A DNA stretch of 64,000 nt from Daphnia carinata (taxonomy: Eukaryota > Arthropoda > Branchiopoda > Diplostraca > Daphniidae): positions 1,836,679 through 1,900,678 of the forward strand of contig NC_081337.1 of the NCBI RefSeq assembly GCF_022539665.2, read 5' to 3'. This document shows positions 40,901 to 53,881 of the stretch, in pieces. The notes under the pieces are model-generated. The model had not been told where the DNA came from, did no database searches, and saw nothing but the letters and a program-made list of their open reading frames with translations. Position 1 is the stretch's first letter. Every line of letters starts with the position of its first letter. The translations under genes were made by a program, and so were the position numbers.

Positions 40901-43900
40901 ATACTGTTTGAATGTAGATCATGAAACTGATTCTATAACACTATATTCACATTGAATACACGTATATTTGATAATGTTTGAATGTAGATATGAAACTGAC
41001 TATAACACTATATTCACATTGAATACACGTATATTTGATGCTGTTTGAATGTAGATATGAAACTGATTGTATCACACTATATTCACATTGAATACACGTA
41101 TATTTGATGCTGTTTGAATGTAGATATTGAAACTCATTCTATAACACTATATTCACATTGAATACACGTATATTTGATGCTGTTTGAATGTAGATCATGA
41201 AACTGATTCTATAACACTATATTCACATTGAATACACGTATATTTGATGCTGTTTGAATGTAGATATGAAACTGATTCTATAACACTATATTCACATTGA
41301 ATACACGTATATTTGATGCTGTTTGAATGTAGATATTGAAACTCACTGTATCACACTATATTCACATTGAATACACGTATATTTGATGCTGTTTGAATGT
41401 AGATATTGAAACTGATTCTATAACACTATATTCACATTGAATACACGTATATTTGATGCTGTTTGAATGTAGATATTGAAACTCACTGTATCACACTATA
41501 TTCACATTGAATACACGTATATTTGATGCTGTTTGAATGTAGATATTGAAACTGATTCTGTATAACACTATATTCACATTGAATACACGTATATTTGATG
41601 CTGTTTGAATGTAGATATGAAACTCATTGTATAACACTATATTCACATTGAATACACGTATATTTGATGCTGTTTGAATGTAGATATTGAAACTGATTCT
41701 ATAACACTATATTCACATTGAATACACGTATATTTGATGCTGTTTGAATGTAGATATTGAAACTGATTCTATAACACTATATTCACATTGAATACACGTA
41801 TATTTGATGCTGTTTGAATGTAGATATTGAAACTCATTGTATCACACTATATTCACATTGAATACACGTATATTTGATGCTGTTTGAATGTAGATATGAA
41901 ACTCATTGTATAACACTATATTCACATTGAATACACGTATATTTGAGGCTGTTTGAATGTAGATATTGAAACTCACTGTATATACTATATTCACATTGAA
42001 TACACGTATATTTGATGCTGTTTGAATGTAGATATTGAAACTGATTCTATAACACTATATTCACATTGAATACACGTATATTTGATGCTGTTTGAATGTA
42101 GATATTGAAACTGATTCTATAACACTATATTCACATTGAATACACGTATATTTGATGCTGTTTGAATGTAGATATTGAAACTGATTCTATCACACTATAT
42201 TCACATTGAATACACGTATATTTGATGCTGTTTGAATGTAGATATTGAAACTGATTCTATAACACTATATTCACATTGAATACACGTATATTTGATGCTG
42301 TTTGAATGTAGATATTGAAACTGATTCTATAACACTATATTCACATTGAATACACGTATATTTGATGCTGTTTGAATGTAGATATTGAAACTCATTGTAT
42401 CACACTATATTCACATTGAATACACGTATATTTGATGCTGTTTGAATGTAGATCATGAAACTGATTCTATAACACTATATTCACATTGAATACACGTATA
42501 TTTGATGCTGTTTGAATGTAGATATTGAAACTCATTGTATAACACTATATTCACATTGAATACACGTATATTTGATGCTGTTTGAATGTAGATATTGAAA
42601 CTGATGTATCACACTATATTCACATTGAATACACGTATATTTGATGCTGTTTGAATGTAGATCATGAAACTGATTCTATAACACTATATTCACATTGAAT
42701 ACACGTATATTTGATGCTGTTTGAATGTAGATATTGAAACTGATTCTATAACACTATATTCACATTGAATACACGTATATTTGATGCTGTTTGAATGTAG
42801 ATATTGAAACTCATTGTATCACACTATATTCACATTGAATACACGTATATTTGATGCTGTTTGAATGTAGATTGAAACTGATTGTATAACACTATATTCA
42901 CATTGAATACACGTATATTTGATGCTGTTTGAATGTAGATATTGAAACTGATTCTATAACACTATATTCACATTGAATACACGTATATTTGATGCTGTTT
43001 GAATGTAGATATGAAACTGATTCTATAACACTATATTCACATTGAATACACGTATATTTGATGCTGTTTGAATGTAGATATTGAAACTGACTGTATCACA
43101 CTATATTCACATTGAATACACGTATATTTGATGCTGTTTGAATGTAGATATTGAAACTGATTCTATAACACTATATTCACATTGAATACACGTATATTTG
43201 ATGCTGTTTGAATGTAGATATTGAAACTGATTGTATCACACTATATTCACATTGAATACACGTATATTTGATGCTGTTTGAATGTAGATATGAAACTGAT
43301 TCTATAACACTATATTCACATTGAATACACGTATATTTGATGCTGTTTGAATGTAGATATTGAAACTGATTCTATAACACTATATTCACATTGAATACAC
43401 GTATATTTGATGCTGTTTGAATGTAGATATTGAAACTGATTCTATCACACTATATTCACATTGAATACACGTATATTTGATGCTGTTTGAATGTAGATAT
43501 GAAACTGATTCTATAACACTATATTCACATTGAATACACGTATATTTGATGCTGTTTGAATGTAGATATTGAAACTGATTCTATAACACTATATTCACAT
43601 TGAATACACGTATATTTGATGCTGTTTGAATGTAGATATTGAAACTGATTCTATAACACTATATTCACATTGAATACACGTATATTTGATGCTGTTTGAA
43701 TGTAGATATTGAAACTCATTGTATCACACTATATTCACATTGAATACACGTATATTTGATGCTGTTTGAATGTAGATATGAAACTGATTCTATAACACTA
43801 TATTCACATTGAATACACGTATATTTGATGCTGTTTGAATGTAGATATTGAAACTCACTGTATCACACTATATTCACATTGAATACACGAATATGTGATC

Positions 43901-46059
43901 AAGTTTCAAGGTAGATCATGAAACTGATTCTATCACACTATATTCACATTGAATACTCGTATATTTGTTGCTGTTTGAATGTAGATATGGAAACTTATTG
44001 TATCACACTATATTCACATTGAATACACGTATATTTGATGCTGTTTGAATGTAGATATTGAAACTGATTCTATAACACTATATTCACATTGAATACACGT
44101 ATATTTGATGCTGTTTGAATGTAGATATTGAAACTGATTCTATAACACTATATTCACATTGAATACACGTATATTTGATGCTGTTTGAATGTAGATATTG
44201 AAACTCATTGTATCAACACTATATTCACATTGAATACACGTATATTTGATGCTGTTTGAATGTAGATATTGAAACTCATGTATCAACACTATATTCACAT
44301 TGAATACACGTATATTTGATGCTGTTTGAATGTAGATATTGAAACTCATTGTATAACACTATATTCACATTGAATACACGTATATTTGATGCTGTTTGAA
44401 TGTAGATATGAAACTGATTCTATAACACTATATTCACATTGAATACACGTATATTTGATGCTGTTTGAATGTAGATATTGAAACTGATTCTATAACACTA
44501 TATTCACATTGAATACACGTATATTTGATGCTGTTTGAATGTAGATATGAAACTGATTCTATAACACTATATTCACATTGAATACACGTATATTTGATGC
44601 TGTTTGAATGTAGATATTGAAACTGATTGTATCACACTATATTCACATTGAATACACGTATATTTGATGCTGTTTGAATGTAGATATTGAAACTCACTGT
44701 ATCATACTATATTCACATTGAATACACGTATATTTGATGCTGTTTGAATGTAGATATTGAAACTGATTCTATAACACTATATTCACATTGAATACACGTA
44801 TATTTGATGCTGTTTGAATGTAGATATTGAAACTCATTGTATCACTATATTCACATTGAATACACGTATATTTGATGCTGTTTGAATGTAGATATGAAAC
44901 TGATTCTATAACACTATATTCACATTGAATACACGTATATTTGATGCTGTTTGAATGTAGATATTGAAACTGATTCTATAACACTATATTCACATTGAAT
45001 ACACGTATATTTGATGCTGTTTGAATGTAGATATTGAAACTGATTGTATCACACTATATTCACATTGAATACACGTATATTTGATGCTGTTTGAATGTAG
45101 ATATTGAAACTGATTCTATAACACTATATTCACATTGAATACACGTATATTTGATGCTGTTTGAATGTAGATATTGAAACTCATTCTATCACACTATATT
45201 CACATTGAATACACGTATATTTGATGCTGTTTGAATGTAGATATTGAAACTGATTCTATAACACTATATTCACATTGAATACACGTATATTTGATGCTGT
45301 TTGAATGTAGATATTGAAACTGATTCTATAACACTATATTCACATTGAATACACGTATATTTGATGCTGTTTGAATGTAGATATTGAAACTGACTGTATC
45401 ACACTATATTCACATTGAATACACGTATATTTGATGCTGTTTGAATGTAGATATGAAACTGATTCTATAACACTATATTCACATTGAATACACGTATATT
45501 TGATGCTGTTTGAATGTAGATATTGAAACTCATTGTATCACACTATATTCACATTGAATACACGTATATTTGATGCTGTTTGAATGTAGATATTGAAACT
45601 GATTCTATAACACTATATTCACATTGAATACACGTATATTTGATGCTGTTTGAATGTAGATATTGAAACTCACTGTATCAACACTATATTCACATTGAAT
45701 ACACGTATATTTGATGCTGTTTGAATGTAGATATTGAAACTGATTCTATAACACTATATTCACATTGAATACACGTATATTTGATGCTGTTTGAATGTAG
45801 ATATTGAAACTGATTCTATAACACTATATTCACATTGAATACACGTATATTTGATGCTGTTTGAATGTAGATATTGAAACTGATTCTATAACACTATATT
45901 CACATTGAATACACGTATATTTGATGCTGTTTGAATGTAGATATTGAAACTCACTGTATCATACTATTGAATGTAGATATTGAAACTCACTGTATCACAC
46001 TATATTCACATTGAATACACGTATGTTTGATGCTGTTTGAAACTGTAGATATTGAAACT
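37901..46059 (+). repeat. 70-bp satellite, homogeneous block rich in A/B hybrid units
   Basis: About 116 forward units. From about 40 kb a hybrid predominates, with an A-type left half (tgatgctg...gatattg) and a B-type right half (aaactgattctataacac). A one-base-shorter form, gatatgaaactgattc, recurs many times between 40.5 and 45.5 kb, giving 69-bp units. One strongly altered pair of units lies near 43.88-43.99 kb. Just before the gap, the unit at 45961-45972 is shortened and the last unit carries an unusual tttgaaactgtagat. No gene. Confidence 0.95.
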
Positions 46060-46159
46060 NNNNNNNNNNNNNNNNNNNNNNNNNNNNNNNNNNNNNNNNN
46101 NNNNNNNNNNNNNNNNNNNNNNNNNNNNNNNNNNNNNNNNNNNNNNNNNNNNNNNNNNN
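46060..46159. other. Assembly gap (100 N)
   Basis: Exactly 100 N, so the real size is unknown. Satellite variants differ on the two sides: homogeneous hybrid units on the left, divergent units with cagatata and tgaaggtac on the right. The gap therefore hides a change of satellite domain. Reading frames that cross the N run are artefacts. Confidence 0.99.
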
Positions 46160-49100
46160 ACAAAATATTTACATTGAATACAGGTATATTTGATACTTGT
46201 TTGAATGTACATCATGAAACTGATTCTATAACACTATATTCACATTGAATACACGTATATTTGATACTGTTTTATGTACATAATGAAACTGATTCTATAA
46301 CACTATATTCACATTGAATACACGTATATTTGATGCTGTTTGAATGTAGATATTGAAACTCACTGTACCACACTATATTCACATTGAATACAGATATATT
46401 TGATACTGTTTGACGGTTCATTATGAAACTGATTCTATAACACTATATTCACATTGAATACACGTATATTTGATGCTGGTTGAATGTAGATATTGAAACT
46501 CACTGTATCACACTATATTCACATTGAATACACGTATATTTGGTGCTGTTTGAATGTAGATATTGAAACTCACTGAATCATACTATATTCACATTGAATA
46601 CACGTATATTTGATGCTATTTGAATGTAGATATTAAAACTCACTGTATCACACTATATTCACATTGAATACAGATATATTTGATACTGTTTGAATGTAGA
46701 TATTGAAACTCACTGTATCACACTATATTCACATTGAATACAGATATATTTGATACTGTTTGAAGGTACATCATGAAACTGATTCTATAATACTATATTC
46801 ACATTGAATACACGTATATTTGATTCTGTTTGAATGTAGATATTGAAACTCACTGTATCACACTATATTCACATTGAATACACGTAGATTTGATGCTGTT
46901 TAAATGTAGATATTGAAACTCACTGTATCACACTATATTTACATTGAATACACGTATATTTGATGCTGTTTGAATGTAGATATTAAAACTCACTGTATCA
47001 CACTATATTCACATTGAATACAGATATATTTGATACTGTTTGACGGTACATCATGAAACTGATTCTATAACACTATATTCACATTGAATACACGTATATT
47101 TGATGCTGTTTGAATGTAGATATTAAAACTCACTGTATCACACTATATTCACATTGAATAAAGATATATTTGATACTGTTTGAAGGTACATCATGAAACT
47201 GATTCTATAACACTACATTCACATTGAATACACGTGTATTTGATGCTGTTTGAATGTCGATATTGAAACTCACTGTATCACACTATATTCACATTGAATA
47301 CACGTATATTTCATAATGTTTGAATGTACATCATGAAACTGATTCTATAAAACTATATTCACATTGAATACACGCATATTTGATGCTGTTTAAATGCAGA
47401 TATTGAAACTCACTGTATCACACTATATTCACAATGAATACACGTAGATTTGATGCTGTTTAAATGTAGATATTGAAACTCACTGTATCACACTATATTC
47501 ATATTGAATACAGATATATTTGATACTGTTTGACGGTACATAATTAAACTGATTCTATAACACTATATTCACATTGAATACACGTATATTTGATGCTGTT
47601 TGAATGTAGATATTGAACCTCACTGTATCACACTATATTCACATTGAATACACGTATATTTGATGCTGTTTGAATGTAGATATTGAAACTCACTGTATCA
47701 CACTATATTGACATTGAATACACGTATATTTGATGCTGTTTGAATGTAGATATTGAAACTCACTGTATCACACTACATTCACATTGAATACACGTAGATT
47801 TGATGCTGTTTAAATGTAGATATTGAAACTCACTGTATCACACTATATTCACATTGAATACACGTATATTTGGTGCTGTTTGAATGTAGATATTAAAACT
47901 CACTGTATCACACTATATTCACATTGAATACAGATATATTTGATACTGTTTGAAGGTACATCATGAAACTGATTCTATAACACTATATTGACATTGAATA
48001 CACGTATATTTGATACTGTTTGAATGTAGATCATTGAAACTCACTGTATCAGACTATATTCACATTGAATACACGCATATTTGGTGCTGTTTGAATACAG
48101 ATATTGAAACTCACTGTATCACACTATATTCACATTGAATACACGTATATTTGATGCTGTTTGAATGTAGATATTGAAATTCACTGTATCACATTACATT
48201 CACATTGAATACACGTAGATTTGATGCTGTTTAAATGTAGATATTGAAACTCACAAAATCACACTATATTCACGTTGAATACACGTATATTTGATGCTGT
48301 TTGAATGTTGATATTGAAACTCACTGTATCACACTATATTCACTTTGAATACACGTATATTTGATGCTGTTTGAATGTAGATATTGAAACTCACTGTATC
48401 ACACTATATTCACATTGAATATACGTATATTTGATGCTGTTTGAATGTAGATATTGAAACTCACTGTATCACACTATATTCACATTGAATACAGATATAT
48501 TTGATACTGTTTGACGGTACATCATGAAACTGATTCTATAACACTATATTCACATTGAATACACGCATATTTGATGCTGTTTAAATGCAGATATTGAAAC
48601 TCACTGTATCACACTATATTCACATTGAATACACGTATATTTGATGCTGTTTGAATGTAGATATTGAAACTCACTGTATCACACTATATTCACATTGAAT
48701 ACACGTATATTTGGTGCTGTTTGAATGTAGATATTGAAACTCACTGTATCACACTATATTCACATTGAACACACGTTTATTTGATACTGTTTGAATGTAG
48801 ATATTGAAACTCACTGTATCACATTACATTCACATTGAATACACGTAGATTTGATGCTGTTTAAATGTAGATATTGAAACTCACTGTATCACACTATATT
48901 CACATTGAATACACGTATATTTGATGCTGTTTGAATGTAGATATTGAAACTCACTGTATCACACTATATTCACATTGAATACACGTATATTTGATACTGT
49001 TTGAAGGTACATCATGAAACTGATTCTATAACACTATATTCACATTGAATACACGTATATTTGATGCTGTTTGAATGTAGATATTGAAACTCACTGTATC

Positions 49101-49210
49101 ACACTATATTCACATTGAATACACGTATATTTGATGCTGTTTGAATGTAGATATTGAAACTCACTGTATCACACTATATATTCACATTGAATACACGTAT
49201 ATTTGATACT

Positions 49211-50240
49211 GTTTAATGTACATCATGAAACTGATTCTATAACACTATATTCACATTGAATACACGCATATTTGATGCTGTTTGAATACAGATATTGAAA
49301 CTCACTGTATCACACTATATTCACATTGAATACAGATATATTTGATACTGTTTGAAGGTACATCATGATACTGATTCTATAACACTATATTCACATTGAA
49401 TACACGTATATTTGATGCTGTTTGAATGTAGATATTGAAACTCACTGTCTCACACTATATTCACATTGAATGCACGTATATTTGATGCTGTTTGAATGTA
49501 GATATTGAAACTCACTGTATCACACTATATTCACATTGAATACACGTATATTTGATGCTGTTTGAATGTAGATATTGAAACTCACTGTATCACACTATAT
49601 TCACATTGAATACAGATATATTTGATACTGTTTGAAGGTACATCATGAAACTGATTCTATAACACTATATTCATATTGAATACACGTGTATTTGATGCTG
49701 TTTGAATGTACATTATGAAACTGATTCTATAACACTATATTCACATTGAATACACGTAGATTTGATGTTGTTTAAATGTAGATATTAAAACTCACTGTAT
49801 CACTTTATATTCACATTGAATACAGATATATTTGATACTGTATGAAGGTACATCATGAAACTGATTCTATAACACTATATTCACATTGAATACACGTATA
49901 TTTGATGCTGTTTGAATGTAGATATTGAAACTCGCTGTATCACACTATATTCACATTGAATATACGTATATTTGATGCTGTTTGAATGTAGATATTGAAA
50001 CTCACTGTATAACACTATATTCACATTGAATACACGTATATTTGATGCTGTTTGAATGTAGATATTGAAACTCAATGTATCACACTATATTCACATTGAA
50101 TATACGTATATTTGATGCTGTTTGAATGTAGATATTGAAACTCACTGTATCACACTATATTCACATTGAACACAGATATATTTGATACTGTTTAATGTAC
50201 ATCATGAAACTGATTCTATAACACTATATTCACATTGAAT
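49211..50240 (+). repeat. Higher-order repeat, copy 1 (about 20-21 units)
   Basis: A run of diagnostic units in fixed order: gtttaatg; catcatgata (49361); cagatata (49613); cattgaatacacgtgtatttg with cattatg; cacgtagatt with tattaaaac; tgtatgaaggtac; ctcgctgtat; tatacg; ctcactgtataac; ctcaatgtat; tatacg. The same order recurs at 50679-51640, shifted by 1468 bases at the start and 1396-1397 bases later. The difference equals one unit lost between the two copies. Confidence 0.85.
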
Positions 50241-50678
50241 ACACGTATATTTGATGCTGTTTGAATGTAGATATTGAAACTCACTGTATCACACTATATT
50301 CACTTTGAATACACGTATATTTGATGCTGTTTGAATGTAGATATTGAAACTGATTCTATAACACTATATTCACATTGAATACACGTATATTTCATGCTGT
50401 TTGAATGTAGATATTGAAACTCACTGCATCACACTATATTCACATTGAATACACGTATATTTGATGCTGTTTGAATGTAGATATTGAAACTCACTGTATC
50501 ACACTATATTCACATTGAATACACGTATATTTCATGCTGTTTGAATGTAGATATTGAAACTCACTGTATCACACTATATTCACATTGAATACACATATAT
50601 TTGATGCTGTTTGAATGTAGATATTAAAACTCACTGTATCACACTATATTCACATTGAATACAGATATATTTGATACT

Positions 50679-51640
50679 GTTTAATGTACATCATGAAACT
50701 GATTCTATAACACTATATTCACATTGAATACACGTATATTTGATGCTGTTTGAATTTAGATATTGAAACTCACTGTATCACACTATATTCACATTGAATA
50801 CAGATATATTTGATACTGTTTGAAGGTACATCATGATACTGATTCTATAACACTATATTCACATTGAATACGTATATTTGATGCTGTTTGAATGTAGATA
50901 TTGAAACTCACTGTATCACACTATATTCACATTGAATACACGTATATTTGATGCTGTTTGAATGTAGATATTGAAACTCACTGTATCACACTATATTCAC
51001 ATTGAATACAGATATATTTGATATTGTTTGAAGGTACATCATGAAACTGATTCTATAACACTATATTCATATTGAATACACGTGTATTTGATGCTGTTTG
51101 AATGTACATTATGAAACTGATTCTATAACACTATATTCACATTGAATACACGTAGATTTTGATGCTGTTTAAATGTAGATATTAAAACTCACTGTATCAC
51201 ACTATATTCACATTGAATACAGATATATTTGATACTGTATGAAGGTACATCATGAAACTGATTCTATAACACTATATTCACATTGAATACACGTATATTT
51301 GATGCTGTTTGAATGTAGATATTGAAACTCGCTGTATCACACTATATTCACATTGAATATACGTATATTTGATGCTGTTTGAATGTAGATATTGAAACTC
51401 ACTGTATAACACTATATTCACATTGAATACACGTATATTTGATGCTGTTTGAAGGTAGATATTGAAACTCAATGTATCACACTATATTCACATTGAATAT
51501 ACGTATATTTGATGCTGTTTGAATGTAGATATTGAAACTCACTGTATCACACTATATTCACATTGAATACACGTATATTTGATACTGTTTAATGTACATC
51601 ATGAAACTGATTCTATAACACTATATTCACATTGAATACA
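50679..51640 (+). repeat. Higher-order repeat, copy 2
   Basis: Repeats the variant order of 49211-50240: catcatgata at 50829, cagatata at 51009, then the cacgtgtatttg, cacgtagatt, tgtatgaagg, ctcgctg, ctgtataac and ctcaatg units. It has one unit fewer near 50.85-51.0 kb plus small indels. The two copies resemble each other much more than either resembles neighbouring units, which indicates block duplication of roughly 1.4 kb. Confidence 0.85.
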
Positions 51641-53879
51641 CGTATATTTGATGCTGTTTGAATGTAGATATTGAAACTCACTGTATCACACTATATTCAC
51701 ATTGAATACACGTATATTTGATGCTGTTTGAATGCAGATATTGAAACTCACTGTATCACACTATATTCACATTGAATACAGGTATATTTGATGCTGTTTG
51801 AATGTAGATATTGAAACTCACTGTATCACACTATATTCACATTGAATACAGATATATTTGATACTGTTTGACGGTACATAATTAAACTGATTCTATAACA
51901 CTATATTCACATTGAATACACGTATATTTGATGCTGTTTGAATGTAGATATTAAAACTCACTGTATCACACTATATTCAAATTGAATACAGATATATTTG
52001 ATACTGTTTGAATGTAGATATTGAAACTCACTGTATCACACTATATTCACATTGAATACACGTATATTTGATGCTGTTTGAATGTAGATATTGAAACTCA
52101 GTGTACCACACTATATTCACATTGAATACAGATATATTTGATACTGTTTGACGGTACATCATGAAACTGATTCTATAACACTATATTCACATTGAATACA
52201 CGTATATTTGATGCTGTTTGAATGTAGATATTGAAACTCACTGTATCACACTATATTCACATTGAATACACGTATATTTGATGTTGTTTGAATGTAGATA
52301 TTGAAACTCGCTGTATCAAACTATATTCACATTGAATACACGTATATTTGATGCTGTTTGAATGTAGATATTGAAACTCACTGTATCACACTATATTCAC
52401 ATTGAATACACGTATATTTCATAATGTTTGAATGTACATCATGAAACTGATTCTATAACACTATATTCACATTGAATACACGCATATTTGATGCTGTTTA
52501 AATGCAGATATTGAAACTCACTGTATCACACTATATTCACAATGAATACACGTAGATTTGATGCTGTTTGAATGTAGATATTGAAACTCACTGTGACACA
52601 CAATATTCATATTGAATACACGTATATTTCATAATGTTTGAATGTACATCATAAAACTGATTCTATAACACTATATTCACATTGAATACACGTGTATTTG
52701 ATGCTGTTTGAATGTAGATATTAAAACTCACTGTATCACACTATATTCACATTGAATACAGATATATTTGATACTGTTTGAATGTAGATATTGAAACTCA
52801 CTGTATCACACTATATTCACATTGAATATACGTATATTTAATGCTGTTTGAATGTAGATATTGAAACTCACTGTATCACACTATATTCACATTGAATACA
52901 CGTATATTGGGTACTGTTTAATGTACATCATAAAACTGATTCTATAACACTATATTCACATTGAATACACGTGAATTTGATGCTGTTTAAATGCAGATAT
53001 TGAAACTCACTGTATCACAAAATATTTACATTGAATACAGGTATATTTGATACTGTTTGAATGTACATTATGAAACTGATTCTATAACACTATATTCACA
53101 TTGAATACACGTATATTTGATGCTATTTGAATGTAGATATTAAAACTCACTGTATCACACTATATTCACATTGAATACAGATATATTTGATACTGTTTGA
53201 ATGTAGATATTGAAACTCACTGTATCACACTATATTCACATTGAATACACGTATATTTGATACTGTTTAATGTATTTCATGAAACTGATTCTATAACACT
53301 ATATTCACATTGAATACACGTATATTTGGTGCTGTTTGAATGTAGATATTAAAACTCACTGTATCACACTATATTCACATTGAATACACGTATATTTGAT
53401 GCTGTTTGAATGTACATCATGAAACTGATTCTATAACACTATATTCACATTGAATACACGTATATTTGATGCTGTTTGAATGTAGATATTAAAACTCACT
53501 GTATCACACTATATTCACATTGAATACACGTATATTTGATGCTGTTTGAATATAGATATTGAAACTCACTGTATCACACTATATTCACATTGAATACACG
53601 TATATTTGATACTGTTTAATGTACATCATGAAACTGATTCTATAACACTATATTCACATTGAATACACGCATATTTGATGCTGTTTGAATGTAGATATTG
53701 AAACTCACTGTATCACACTATATTCACATTGAATACACGTATATTTGATGCTGTTTGAATGTAGATATTGAAACTCCCTGTATCACACTATATTCACATT
53801 GAATACATGTATATTTGATACTGTTTGAATGTAGATCATGAAACTGATTCTATAACACTACATTCACATTGAATACACG

Positions 53880-53881
53880 CA
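53880..53881. other. Satellite inversion breakpoint
   Basis: Left of this point every unit reads forward (...cattgaatacacgc). Right of it every unit reads as the reverse complement (...gtcaaacattatgaaatatacgtg). The junction falls inside a unit and the first inverted unit is a hybrid (ccgtcaaac followed by attatgaaat). It is either a real inversion or an assembly join. Confidence 0.93.

Larger units (their letters stand above)
46160..53880 (+). repeat. 70-bp satellite, divergent block with higher-order structure
   Basis: About 110 forward units. They are rich in the variants cagatatatttgatactg, tgaaggtacatcatg or tgacggtacat, cacgtagatttgatgctgtttaaatg, cacgcatattt and tttcataatg. The cacgtagatt variant recurs at 46881, 47441, 47791, 48212, 48842 and 49753, always an integer number of units apart (8, 5, 6, 9 and 13, within one base), so variant units are copied in blocks. 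No gene. Confidence 0.95.

Noticed and set aside
46006-46248. Open frames running across the second gap
   Set aside because: They consist mostly of N-coded unknown residues plus satellite sequence.
7641-51472. Open frames of 64-76 codons on the minus strand of the 70-bp satellite (near 7.6, 14.7, 20.6, 44.1, 49.9 and 51.3 kb)
   Set aside because: They are translations of three repeat units that happen to lack stops. They repeat the same peptide and vary with every indel. There is no sign of coding selection.
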